From an uncultured Clostridia bacterium (lineage in GTDB: Bacteria; Bacillota; Clostridia; Christensenellales; UBA1242), in assembly GCA_947598785.1 (NCBI GenBank), contig CANQFL010000003.1, positions 1 through 42,774 of the forward strand: a stretch of 42,774 nucleotides of DNA, read 5' to 3'. Position 1 is the first letter of the stretch; every line of letters starts with the position of its first letter. A program made the translations under genes and the position numbers. The notes beneath the pieces are model-generated. The model was not told the origin of the DNA and did no database searches. It was given only the letters and a program-made list of their open reading frames with translations. Shown piece after piece: positions 27,789-34,965 of the stretch.

Positions 27789-27826
27789 AATAATCTCCTT
27801 AAATTTTAAAATATATACTATATCTG

Positions 27827-27851
27827 GTGTATTATGCAATGCATACTACAC
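27827..27851. repeat. Dispersed palindrome, copy 5
   Basis: GTGTATTATGCA (27827-27838), one base, then TGCATACTACAC (27840-27851): a twelve-base inverted repeat with one mismatch. The right arm is identical to the first element of copy 2. It lies between pheS and pheT. Confidence 0.65.
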
Positions 27852-27855
27852 AAAA

Positions 27856-28875
27856 TCATCTCATTTGTTTTAAAAACCTCAAATCATTTCTAAACAAATA
27901 TTTTATATTTGGAATTTTATTGGTAACCATAACACTCCTATCAATTCCAGGGCCAAAAGCAAAACCACTATATTTTTTACTGTCAATCCCTGCCATTTCC
28001 AAGATTTTAGGATTCACAATTCCCCCACCAAAAAATTCTGAGAAGCCTGTCCCCTTACATAATGAACAGCCCTTACCTTGACAAATTTGACAAGTCGCAT
28101 CAATCTCGATGCTTGGTTCTGTAAAAGGAAAATACGCAGGTCTAACTCTCATTTTTACATTTTCTCCATATAGTTTAATTAACATCTGTTTAATCATAGC
28201 CATAAAATCTTTAAGACTTACATTTTCATCAATAACCAGAGCTTCAAATTGATTAAATATTGGAGAATGAGAGCTATCATCATCATTTCTATAAACCCTT
28301 CCAGGACAAACTATCTTAAAAGGTGGTTTAAACATTTTCATTGCTCTCACCTGAGCAGTTGATGTATGAGTTCTCATTAGAATTGAATCTGTGATATATA
28401 AACTATCTTGCATATCTCTTGCTGGATGATTTTTTGGAACATTTAAAGCTTCAAAATTATTATAATCCGTTTCGATTTCAGGAGTTTGAATTACTGTAAA
28501 TCCCATTTCAACACAGATTTCGATAAACTTATTATTAAAGCGTGTTAAAGGATGTAGTGTTCCCCTTTTTACACCTATTGCAGGTTCTGTTATATCTATT
28601 TTTTCTTTTTCCATATCTGCATTAAGTTTTGCAGTTTCTAATGCATTAAGTTTATCCTCTAAAGATTTTTCAATTTTTTCACGTACAGAATTAGCAATAC
28701 TTCCGATTTCTTTTCGTTCTTCTGCTGGTATATCTTTCATACCTCTTAAAATTTGCGTCAATTCTCCTGATTTACCACAATATTTAATTCTAATTTCATC
28801 TAATATCTTTAAATCTTGTGCCAATTCGATTTCTTTTGTACTATTTTCTAAAATTTGAGCTAATTTTTGTTTCAT
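27856..28875 (-). CDS. pheS: Phenylalanyl-tRNA synthetase alpha subunit
   Basis: Catalytic subunit, 339 residues. An N-terminal coiled coil (about 1-85) that binds tRNA precedes the class II core with HPLTRF, motif 2 around GRVYRNDDDSSHSPIFNQFE and motif 3 FAFGPGIDRSVM. A four-cysteine patch, CQICQGKGCSLCKG, lies before motif 3, as in many PheS. The longer frame to 28956 runs into the T-box terminator, so the ATG at 28875 with AGGAG is the start. Expression is under T-box control. Confidence 0.97.
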   Translation of the reverse strand: MKQKLAQILENSTKEIELAQDLKILDEIRIKYCGKSGELTQILRGMKDIPAEERKEIGSIANSVREKIEKSLEDKLNALETAKLNADMEKEKIDITEPAIGVKRGTLHPLTRFNNKFIEICVEMGFTVIQTPEIETDYNNFEALNVPKNHPARDMQDSLYITDSILMRTHTSTAQVRAMKMFKPPFKIVCPGRVYRNDDDSSHSPIFNQFEALVIDENVSLKDFMAMIKQMLIKLYGENVKMRVRPAYFPFTEPSIEIDATCQICQGKGCSLCKGTGFSEFFGGGIVNPKILEMAGIDSKKYSGFAFGPGIDRSVMVTNKIPNIKYLFRNDLRFLKQMR

Positions 28876-28895
28876 ATTTTTACTCCTTTTAAAAT

Positions 28896-29132
28896 AAAAA
28901 ATCGCCCTAATATTAGGACGATTTTGAAAATCGTGATACCACCTAACTTCACGCAATATTGCGCCTCATTGCAGTAATTTACGCATACCATACGGTTTCC
29001 TCTACTAAATTTTTCAAGGAACAGCTAAGAAAGTGAATTCAGTTCTTTGCTTTTACCTAAATTTCATCAAATCATTAGGTTCTCTGTGAAAAACAAAATT
29101 GAACTTACTAGTCTTTCCTCAACGCTTTTATA
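28896..29132 (-). promoter_or_regulatory. T-box riboswitch controlling pheS-pheT
   Basis: tRNA-sensing leader read on the minus strand. The stem I base pairs GAAAG (29117-29113) with CTTTC (29033-29029). The conserved AGTA is at 29109-29106, and the specifier reads TTC (29037-29035, Phe) followed by A. The T-box sequence AGGTGGTATCACGA is at 28944-28931. A strong terminator stem (28925-28897, AATCGTCCTAA with its complement) and a T-run follow just before the ribosome site. Uncharged tRNA-Phe would stabilise the antiterminator and raise expression. Confidence 0.9.
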
Positions 29133-29138
29133 TTTTAT

Positions 29139-29166
29139 ATTATCATAATTTAATTTAATAAGTCAA
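29139..29166 (-). promoter_or_regulatory. Promoter of the pheST T-box transcript
   Basis: Minus strand TTGACT (29166-29161), a 16-base spacer and GATAAT (29144-29139). The transcript start would fall near 29132, at the beginning of the T-box leader. Confidence 0.6.
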
Positions 29167-29180
29167 CCATTAAAAAGATT

Positions 29181-29208
29181 TTGTTTAAAAAATTTTTTAT
29201 GTTAAAAT
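29181..29208 (+). promoter_or_regulatory. Promoter of the RluA-family gene
   Basis: TTGTTT (29181-29186), a 16-base spacer ending TGT, and TAAAAT (29203-29208), an extended -10. The ATG at 29225 follows AAGGT. Confidence 0.6.
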
Positions 29209-29224
29209 TAACAAAAAGGTAAAT

Positions 29225-30088
29225 ATGAGTAAATTTGAAGACATAAAAATAAAATCAATAAAAGGGCTAAAACAACCTACTATTTATTATTTCTTAAAAG
29301 AAAATAGTTTTTCAGAACATTATATTAAAAATCTTAGAAATATCTCAGGTAGTATATTTTTAAATGGAATTAAAACTACTATTCGAGAAAAAATTAAAGT
29401 TGGAGATGTAATAAGTATTTCAACAAGTCCTAACAAAAAAACCGATATCTTGTTATGTGATGGAGATATAAAAATTTTATATGAAGATGACGATTATTTG
29501 ATTGTATTTAAACCTCATAACCTTGCTTGCATTCCAACCCGTTCTCATTATACACAAAATTTAGGTGGACAAATTTGCAAATATATGTCCACTAAAGATG
29601 AAAACTTTGTATTACGAATCATTAATCGTCTAGATAAAGAAACAGCTGGAATTGTTATAATTGCAAAAAATATAATATCACGAAATTCTATAAAGAATAT
29701 TTATAAAGAATATCATGCTCTTTGCAGTGGAATTTTAAAAGAAGATGAAATAACAATCAATGAACCAATTGAAACAGTCACTATAAACGGAATAAATCAA
29801 ATTAAAAGAATAGTTTCTGAAAATGGTAAACCGGCAATAACACATGTTAAAGTTTTAAAAAGATTTACAAATTCAACACTAATAAGCGTAACATTAGAAA
29901 CAGGCAGAACACATCAAATTCGTGTACATTTATCTCATATTGGACACCCACTAATTGGTGATACATTATATAATCCAGACCAAAACAACATCATAAACCA
30001 TACAATGCTCTTATTAAAAAAAGTATCATTTATTCATTTTAGAACAGGTCAAAAAAAAAGTATTGAAACAGAAGAAACTTTAATTTAA
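29225..30088 (+). CDS. Pseudouridine synthase, RluA family
   Basis: 287 residues, the usual size. An N-terminal S4-like RNA-binding region (about 15-75) is followed by the catalytic domain: ILYEDDDYLIVFKP, then the active-site segment INRLDKETAGIV with the catalytic Asp, and ETGRTHQIRVHLSHIGHPLIGD near the C-terminus. It modifies uridine to pseudouridine in rRNA or tRNA, but which position cannot be told from sequence. It stands alone, divergent from the pheST T-box, and ends at a terminator. Confidence 0.93.
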   Translation: MSKFEDIKIKSIKGLKQPTIYYFLKENSFSEHYIKNLRNISGSIFLNGIKTTIREKIKVGDVISISTSPNKKTDILLCDGDIKILYEDDDYLIVFKPHNLACIPTRSHYTQNLGGQICKYMSTKDENFVLRIINRLDKETAGIVIIAKNIISRNSIKNIYKEYHALCSGILKEDEITINEPIETVTINGINQIKRIVSENGKPAITHVKVLKRFTNSTLISVTLETGRTHQIRVHLSHIGHPLIGDTLYNPDQNNIINHTMLLLKKVSFIHFRTGQKKSIETEETLI

Positions 30089-30096
30089 AATAAAAA

Positions 30097-30120
30097 ACCT
30101 GTAAAATTTACAGGTCTTTT
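30097..30120. terminator. Bidirectional terminator between the RluA-family gene and the 54-aa gene
   Basis: ACCTGTAAA (30097-30105) and TTTACAGGT (30107-30115) pair. CTTTTATT follows on the plus strand and TTTTTTATTTT on the minus strand, so it can serve both converging genes. Confidence 0.75.
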
Positions 30121-30134
30121 ATTGGATAGGTTGA

Positions 30135-30299
30135 CTATTTGCAAGCCTTAGCAGAACTAGATTTTTTTCCACTGCAACTACAACTAGCACTCTTTTTAGA
30201 AGAAGATGCTTTTGAAGAAGTTTTAGAAGATGTCATTTCTTTTCCTGCTTCAACATTTTTTGTTGATGCTTGGTTTTTAGCCTTTTTTCTTCCAAACAT
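30135..30299 (-). CDS. Unknown 54-residue Ser/Lys/Cys-rich protein
   Basis: A small gene with ATG at 30299, stop TAG at 30137-30135, and a GGAGG ribosome site seven bases upstream. The product begins MFGRKKAKNQ and ends in a low-complexity tail rich in Ser and Lys with four cysteines (ASCSCSGKK and KACK). It is hydrophilic, basic and without membrane segments. A TATAAT lies at 30370-30365, a short hairpin in the leader at 30335-30319, and the terminator at 30097-30115 follows. No family was recognised. The combination of promoter-like box, strong ribosome site and terminator makes it likely to be a real gene. Confidence 0.65.
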   Translation of the reverse strand: MFGRKKAKNQASTKNVEAGKEMTSSKTSSKASSSKKSASCSCSGKKSSSAKACK

Positions 30300-30318
30300 A
30301 GCCTTACCTCCATTTTTT

Positions 30319-30370
30319 CAAGGTACATAACCTTGTTATTTATATTTTGTCTATTAAGTCGAATATTATA
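30319..30370 (-). promoter_or_regulatory. -10 box and leader hairpin of the 54-aa gene
   Basis: Minus strand TATAAT at 30370-30365. TTGAAA further up is at a long 19-base spacing. The leader carries CAAGGT-TATGT-ACCTTG (30335-30319), a six-pair hairpin six bases before the ribosome-site region. Confidence 0.4.
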
Positions 30371-30470
30371 CAATATTTGATTAAATTCTTTTCAATTAAT
30401 TTCCCAAAGAATTTAACAAAAAAAACAATAAAAAACATATGCAAAGGATATTTACATAAAAGATGTAAAA

Positions 30471-30495
30471 AAAACAAGAGAAACACTCTTGTTTT
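30471..30495 (-). terminator. Terminator of the polA-ruvX-DUF1292 run
   Basis: AAAACAAGAG (30471-30480) and CTCTTGTTTT (30486-30495) make a perfect ten-pair stem with a five-base loop. On the minus strand T-rich sequence follows, just after the DUF1292 stop. Confidence 0.85.
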
Positions 30496-30501
30496 TAAAT
30501 T

Positions 30502-30891
30502 TTATTTCTTATTAGGCTTTTTTGCTTTATTTGAAGCTTCATCAAGTAAATCATAATATTCGTCAAAAACGTCCATAGCTACCTTTTCATCAGCTTCAAC
30601 CATAAGAACAGGGTCTTGACCTTCTCTTTCTTGAACATAGAAGACAATAGCTTCATCGTCTTTAACATTCTCAATTTTATCAATAGGTTTTAAAACACAA
30701 TATAATTTATCGTTATAAGGAATTACAGCAATTTGTTCAAAAGATAATTTCTTTCCATTTCCATCCATTAAAACGATAGGGTCCTTATTATCTTCATCCA
30801 TAAGCACATCAATAATATTATAACTTGCTTGTTCCTCAGCTTGAACTTTTTTTGAAACTTCTTCAACTTTTTGAACTTTTTTCTTATCCAT
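30502..30891 (-). CDS. DUF1292 (YrzB-like) protein
   Basis: 129-residue acidic protein. The central part matches the DUF1292 pattern, with VLMDGNGKKLSFEQIAVIPY, KLYCVLKP and DEAIVFYV. The N-terminus is Lys/Glu-rich (VQKVEEVSKKVQAEEQ) and the C-terminus is Lys-rich, both extensions beyond the core domain. It follows ruvX by 11 bases with AAGGAG, the widespread yrrK-yrzB pairing of Firmicutes. Molecular function is unknown in the family. Confidence 0.88.
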   Translation of the reverse strand: MDKKKVQKVEEVSKKVQAEEQASYNIIDVLMDEDNKDPIVLMDGNGKKLSFEQIAVIPYNDKLYCVLKPIDKIENVKDDEAIVFYVQEREGQDPVLMVEADEKVAMDVFDEYYDLLDEASNKAKKPNKK

Positions 30892-30902
30892 AACCTTCTC
30901 CT

Positions 30903-31328
30903 TTACTTTTTTAAGTTTTCATCAAGATAATTTTGCAATATAATTTGAGCTGAAACCTTATCCAAAAATTCCTTTCTTTTTTCCCATTTGATTTTTGCCT
31001 CTTTTAGCAATTCCTCAGCCTCATAAGATGTATATCTTTCATCTTGAAAAGCAATATTAACTCCTGTGAGTTTTTGCAACTTGTCAGCGAATTGCCTAAC
31101 AGTTTGACACATTTCACTTTCTTCGCCATCTGTCTTAAGAGGTAACCCCAAAACAACTGTGTCAACATTATGAGTTTTAATCAAATTAGCAAAATAATCC
31201 AAATCTTTTTCTTCGGTTTGAGTTTTATAGATATGGTCAGCAGAAGCGATAGTGCAAGTCAAGTCAGAAAACGCCACTCCTATACGTGCTTTACCATAAT
31301 CCAAACACATTTTTCTCGTATATTGCAT
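30903..31328 (-). CDS. ruvX: YqgF/RuvX, Holliday-junction resolvase-like nuclease
   Basis: 141 residues with an RNase H-like fold. The first acidic residue lies in CLDYGKARIGVAFSD, the second acidic site in VVLGLPLKTDGEESE, then FQDERYTSYEAEE, and the final Asp in LDKVSAQIILQNYLD. The family is implicated in pre-16S rRNA 5'-end maturation and has been proposed as a resolvase. The start ATG follows GGTGAT. It lies 75 bases after polA and is probably in the same transcript. Confidence 0.93.
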   Translation of the reverse strand: MQYTRKMCLDYGKARIGVAFSDLTCTIASADHIYKTQTEEKDLDYFANLIKTHNVDTVVLGLPLKTDGEESEMCQTVRQFADKLQKLTGVNIAFQDERYTSYEAEELLKEAKIKWEKRKEFLDKVSAQIILQNYLDENLKK

Positions 31329-31403
31329 ATATCACCATAATTATTTTATCTAATTTAAAAAAAATAGTCAAATAAAATACAAACAAAATTCAAATAATGG
31401 AAA

Positions 31404-33899
31404 CTATTTACATTCAAATAAATTTTGCCCACAAGAAACAGAAACGGTAAGAGGAACAGTAAAATGGCAAATATTTTCCATTGTATCTTTTAAAATCGTT
31501 TTAACCATATCAACTTCATTGCTTGGAGCATCAATAATAAGTTCATCATGAATTTGTAAAATGACATGACTTTGCAGACCTTTTAATTTTTTAGAAACCT
31601 CAATCATAGCCAACTTAATCACATCAGAAGCAGTCCCCTGAAGAGGCATATTCATAGCAACTCTTTCTCCAAACTTTCTTACATTTGAATTAGAAGATTT
31701 GATTTCTGGAATATGTCTAATTCTTCCAAAATAGGATTTTATATAAGAGAACTCTTTAGCAAAATCAACATTTTTATCCATAAAAGTTTTAATTTTAGGA
31801 TAACGTTCAAAATAACTTTCAATATATGATTTAGCCTTCAAGCGAGATGTCTTAATATTTTGAGAAAGACCATAATCACTAATTCCATAAATAATTCCAA
31901 AATTAACAGCTTTCGCATCACGTCTTTGAGCACTAGTAACTTGATTGACATCTACGCCAAAAATTTCGCTTGCAGTTTTAGTATGAATATCAATGCCATG
32001 ACGATAAGCTTCAATCATGCTTTCTTCATCAGCTAGGTTTGCAAGCAACCTTAGTTCAATTTGATTATAGTCAGCAGAAATAATTTGTCCATTGGTATAT
32101 TTTGAGATAAAAATTTTTCTTAAATTTCTACCTTCTTCATCACGCGTAGGGATATTTTGCAAATTAGGTTCAGAGCTTGATAGACGACCTGTAGAAGTAA
32201 GAGTTTGATTAAAAATAGTGTGAATTACATCACCAGAAGATTTACAAATATTTTTATAAACATTAATGTAAGTGCTAACAAGTTTGCTAAGTTTACGATA
32301 AGAAATTATCAAATCAACAATATCATGTTGCCAACGGATATCGTCAAGGACTGCAAAATTAGTGGACTGTTTTTTATTATTAAAAGATTTTAGTCCAAGT
32401 TTTTCAAATAGAATATTAGCGACTTGTTTAGGAGAATTAATATTAAAATTTTCCCCTGCAAGTTGATAAATTTTTTGAGTCAAATCAGCAAGTTCGCTAG
32501 AATATTTTTCGTCCAAAACGTCAAGCATAGATTTATCAATTCTAAACCCCTCATCTTCCATATCGACTAAAACATTTACAAGAGGAATTTCAATATTATT
32601 GTATATATTATCAACTTTATCATCTATCATTTTCTTTTCTAAAGAAGTTTTTTCGTTGATGTATTCGTTTACAGAAATTTCAGGTAATTTAGGCAGCCCT
32701 GCATACAAAACATATCTTGCAATTTCGATATCAAAAAAATTAACTAAATCAATATTTATTTTTTTTAAAGTTTTAATATCTTCTTTAGCAGAAGAAGTAA
32801 TTTTAACAATATCTTTATTTTCAAAAATATTTTTCAATTTTAGCAACATTTCATTTGTATCAACAATTGGAGAGAATAAATCAATTTCTTTTTTTACATA
32901 AAAAATATCTTCTCCGTTAATAGCAAATTCCATTTTTTTTAAATCAAAGCAAAATACATTTTTAATATTTTTTATTAGTTCATCTATAACATTCAAATTT
33001 TCAATACAAATCCTATTTGCTTGTGTTTTATTAGAATGGACACCATCATTAAATAATTCTTTTCTATTAGTCAAACTCCTAAAATCCCAATTTTCAAAAA
33101 AGTCACGGAGTTGTTGAGAAAATGGAAATTGATACTGACATTCTTCTAAATTAAAACCGATTTCACAGTCAGTTTTAATAGTTGCTAATTTTTTTGACAT
33201 AACGCAAGACGAATAACCATTTTGCAATTTTTCTTTTAACTTTCCAGAAATTTCATCAATATGTAAATAAATGTTTTCTACATTATCATATTGTTCAAGC
33301 AAAGATAAAGCCGTTTTTTCACCTACTCCTGGAACACCTGGAATGTTATCTGATGCATCTCCCATAAGTGCTTTCAAGTCAATTATTCCACTAGGTTTTA
33401 AATGGTATTTTTCAAATAAACTTTTTTCATTAAAAACTTCAATTTCTGTAACACCCTTACGTGTCAACCAAACGGTAGTATTATCATCAATAAGTTGTAA
33501 AAGGTCCCTATCCCCTGAAACCAAGATAGTTTCTAAATTAGGAGTTTCTGAAAGAGTACCAATAATATCATCGGCTTCAATACCAGCGAACTCAAAAATT
33601 TTTATTCCCATAGTTTTAAGTAATTCTTTAATGATTGGAAATTGAGCCACTAAATCTGGAGGGGTTTCCTTTCTTTTAGCCTTATAACCTTCAAAAATAT
33701 CATTTCTAAAAGTTTTTCTTGCATGGTCAAAAGCGACAGCAAAATACTTTGGTTTTTGTTCTGTAATAAGCTTAACAATTAAATTAGCGAAACCAAATAC
33801 AGCCCCTGAAGGTTGTTTATCATGATTAGATAAATAAGGCATAGCATAATATGCCCTATTAGCCAAACTATTTCCGTCAATAATAATAAACTTATCCAA
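31404..33899 (-). CDS. polA: DNA polymerase I
   Basis: 831 residues. The N-terminal 5'-3' exonuclease (about 1-290) has IDGNSLANRAYYA, DHARKTFR and GDASDNIPGVPGVGEKTA. The middle 3'-5' exonuclease-like domain (about 300-450) lacks the DxE and other metal-binding acidic motifs, so proofreading is probably lost, as in Bacillus. The polymerase domain has SADYNQIELRLLAN (Asn in place of the common Ser), RRDAKAVNFGIIYG and the QIHDELI motif. The start is TTG, chosen because the very next residues give the conserved N-terminus; the ribosome site GAGAG is weak. It is 13 bases from the upstream gene, so translation may be coupled. Confidence 0.97.
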   Translation of the reverse strand: MDKFIIIDGNSLANRAYYAMPYLSNHDKQPSGAVFGFANLIVKLITEQKPKYFAVAFDHARKTFRNDIFEGYKAKRKETPPDLVAQFPIIKELLKTMGIKIFEFAGIEADDIIGTLSETPNLETILVSGDRDLLQLIDDNTTVWLTRKGVTEIEVFNEKSLFEKYHLKPSGIIDLKALMGDASDNIPGVPGVGEKTALSLLEQYDNVENIYLHIDEISGKLKEKLQNGYSSCVMSKKLATIKTDCEIGFNLEECQYQFPFSQQLRDFFENWDFRSLTNRKELFNDGVHSNKTQANRICIENLNVIDELIKNIKNVFCFDLKKMEFAINGEDIFYVKKEIDLFSPIVDTNEMLLKLKNIFENKDIVKITSSAKEDIKTLKKINIDLVNFFDIEIARYVLYAGLPKLPEISVNEYINEKTSLEKKMIDDKVDNIYNNIEIPLVNVLVDMEDEGFRIDKSMLDVLDEKYSSELADLTQKIYQLAGENFNINSPKQVANILFEKLGLKSFNNKKQSTNFAVLDDIRWQHDIVDLIISYRKLSKLVSTYINVYKNICKSSGDVIHTIFNQTLTSTGRLSSSEPNLQNIPTRDEEGRNLRKIFISKYTNGQIISADYNQIELRLLANLADEESMIEAYRHGIDIHTKTASEIFGVDVNQVTSAQRRDAKAVNFGIIYGISDYGLSQNIKTSRLKAKSYIESYFERYPKIKTFMDKNVDFAKEFSYIKSYFGRIRHIPEIKSSNSNVRKFGERVAMNMPLQGTASDVIKLAMIEVSKKLKGLQSHVILQIHDELIIDAPSNEVDMVKTILKDTMENICHFTVPLTVSVSCGQNLFECK

Positions 33900-33912
33900 G
33901 ATAAACTCTCAA

Positions 33913-34254
33913 TTATAATTTTAACATAGCAATAATTGCTTCAGTTTGTTCTTTTCCACCAAAAAGTTTATAAATGAAATCAGGTGCAGCTAAAACAATA
34001 ACATAAAAAACAATAGCAACAATCAAAACAATGAAGAAAACTGTTTTTAATGGATTAGGACTTCCTGCAAAATTTACTAATGCAAAACAGAAAATAATTG
34101 CAATGCCCCCAAATCTAACTATAAAATTAAAAATTTCAGTAAAGCCACCCATATCAGGATTCCAATTTGTTTTTACTCTCAAAACATCTACAATAAGGAA
34201 ACAGATATATGCAACCGAAACCATAGATAGAATTGTATAAAGTAATTTTTTCAT
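33913..34254 (-). CDS. Unknown 3-TM membrane protein
   Basis: 113 residues with three hydrophobic segments at about 5-24, 45-63 and 70-92, and a short C-terminus with KLFGGKEQTEAI. The start has AAGGAG at eight bases. It is the first gene of the polA-ruvX-DUF1292 transcript and directly flanks the terminator of the capsid cassette. I do not recognise a family. The promoter lies just upstream, so it marks the edge of the host region rather than part of the cassette. Confidence 0.78.
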   Translation of the reverse strand: MKKLLYTILSMVSVAYICFLIVDVLRVKTNWNPDMGGFTEIFNFIVRFGGIAIIFCFALVNFAGSPNPLKTVFFIVLIVAIVFYVIVLAAPDFIYKLFGGKEQTEAIIAMLKL

Positions 34255-34285
34255 AAAATATTCTCCTTTTCTTATTCTTGATTTA

Positions 34286-34314
34286 ATAATATCATATTAA
34301 AAACATAAAAACAA
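34286..34314 (-). promoter_or_regulatory. Promoter of the 3-TM gene-polA run
   Basis: Minus strand TTGTTT (34314-34309), a 17-base spacer ending TGA, and TATTAT (34291-34286). Both hexamers and the spacing equal those of the capsid-cassette promoter. Confidence 0.6.
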
Positions 34315-34340
34315 GTGTTTTTAATATATAAATATAAAAA

Positions 34341-34377
34341 AAAGAAGAATCACGCTAATTTTGCGCAATTCTTCTTT
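34341..34377 (-). terminator. Terminator of the capsid cassette
   Basis: AAAGAAGAAT (34341-34350) and ATTCTTCTTT (34368-34377) form a perfect ten-pair stem. A smaller CGC/GCG pairing lies inside the loop. On the minus strand eight T follow. It ends the cassette 27 bases after the last stop codon. Confidence 0.8.
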
Positions 34378-34403
34378 GTATATTTATACATTATTTATTA
34401 TAT

Positions 34404-34661
34404 TTATTCACTTTTGTTTTTATCTATATCTTCATCATCAGATGTATCATCACTTTTGTCATTATTATCAGATTTACTATTCATACTTACGATACCTAAA
34501 ACAACAAATAGACCAGCAATAGACATAATACAATCTTCAACAATTTTGTTTTCAACTGTAAAGCCAAATAATTTACCAAATGAAGTTAATAAAATAACAA
34601 TAGCAGATGACAAGCTGACCCAAAAACTATAGTTCTTGAATTTATCAAAGAAGTTCTTCAT
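34404..34661 (-). CDS. Probable phage holin, phiLC3-like
   Basis: 85 residues. FWVSLSSAIVILLTSFGKLFG and IMSIAGLFVVLGIVS form two membrane segments joined by a short VENKIVEDC loop, the pattern of Firmicutes phage holins of the phiLC3 type, and an acidic tail (DDTSDDEDIDKNKSE) follows. The frame has three ATGs within five codons, and the one at 34661 has GGAG at six bases. It overlaps the BhlA-like gene by 17 bases. No endolysin gene is adjacent. It could be a generic two-helix membrane protein, but its place in the cassette supports a holin. Confidence 0.65.
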   Translation of the reverse strand: MKNFFDKFKNYSFWVSLSSAIVILLTSFGKLFGFTVENKIVEDCIMSIAGLFVVLGIVSMNSKSDNNDKSDDTSDDEDIDKNKSE

Positions 34662-34878
34662 ATTCATCTCCATTTTTAAGAAAATCTTTTATTTCTTTTA
34701 AATCTTGTTTAACATCATTTAAAGTTTGCAAAAGAACAGTTAATTCTTGAATTGTTTGTTGGTATTTTGTTTCACGTTTAGAACTATCTTTAAGTTGATA
34801 ACAAAACAGCCAAACAAAGAGAATTGCGAACACGCCATTGCTTACCACAATGCTAATAATTTCATTCCAAATTTCCAT
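34645..34878 (-). CDS. BhlA/UviB-family holin-like protein
   Basis: 77 residues. One N-terminal membrane segment (about 7-27, ISIVVSNGVFAILFVWLFCYQL) leads into a charged coiled-coil-like tail (SSKRETKYQQTIQELTVLL and so on). This matches the BhlA/UviB layout, a family found in phages and bacteriocin loci and linked to membrane permeabilisation. The ribosome site AAGGAA is at a long 11-12-base spacing. It is the second last gene of the cassette, so two different holin-type proteins occur together. Confidence 0.75.
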   Translation of the reverse strand: MEIWNEIISIVVSNGVFAILFVWLFCYQLKDSSKRETKYQQTIQELTVLLQTLNDVKQDLKEIKDFLKNGDEYEELL

Positions 34879-34965
34879 AACATTTCAAATTCCTTTTGAT
34901 TGTTTTATAATCATCGATTAAGATTTTTTTTAAAAAGAAATTAGTCATATCAACAAAATGACAAA

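Noticed and set aside
27789-27839. N-terminal extension of PheT by 17 residues.
   Set aside because: The added part lies in the intergenic palindrome and has no ribosome site; the ATG at 27788 has AAGGAG.
28876-28956. N-terminal extension of PheS.
   Set aside because: It would be read from the T-box terminator hairpin; the ATG at 28875 has AGGAG and the family's N-terminus.
30139-30330. Plus-strand open frame of 63 codons opposite the small Ser/Lys-rich gene.
   Set aside because: No ribosome site, and it is explained as the complement of the low-complexity gene that has GGAGG and a terminator.
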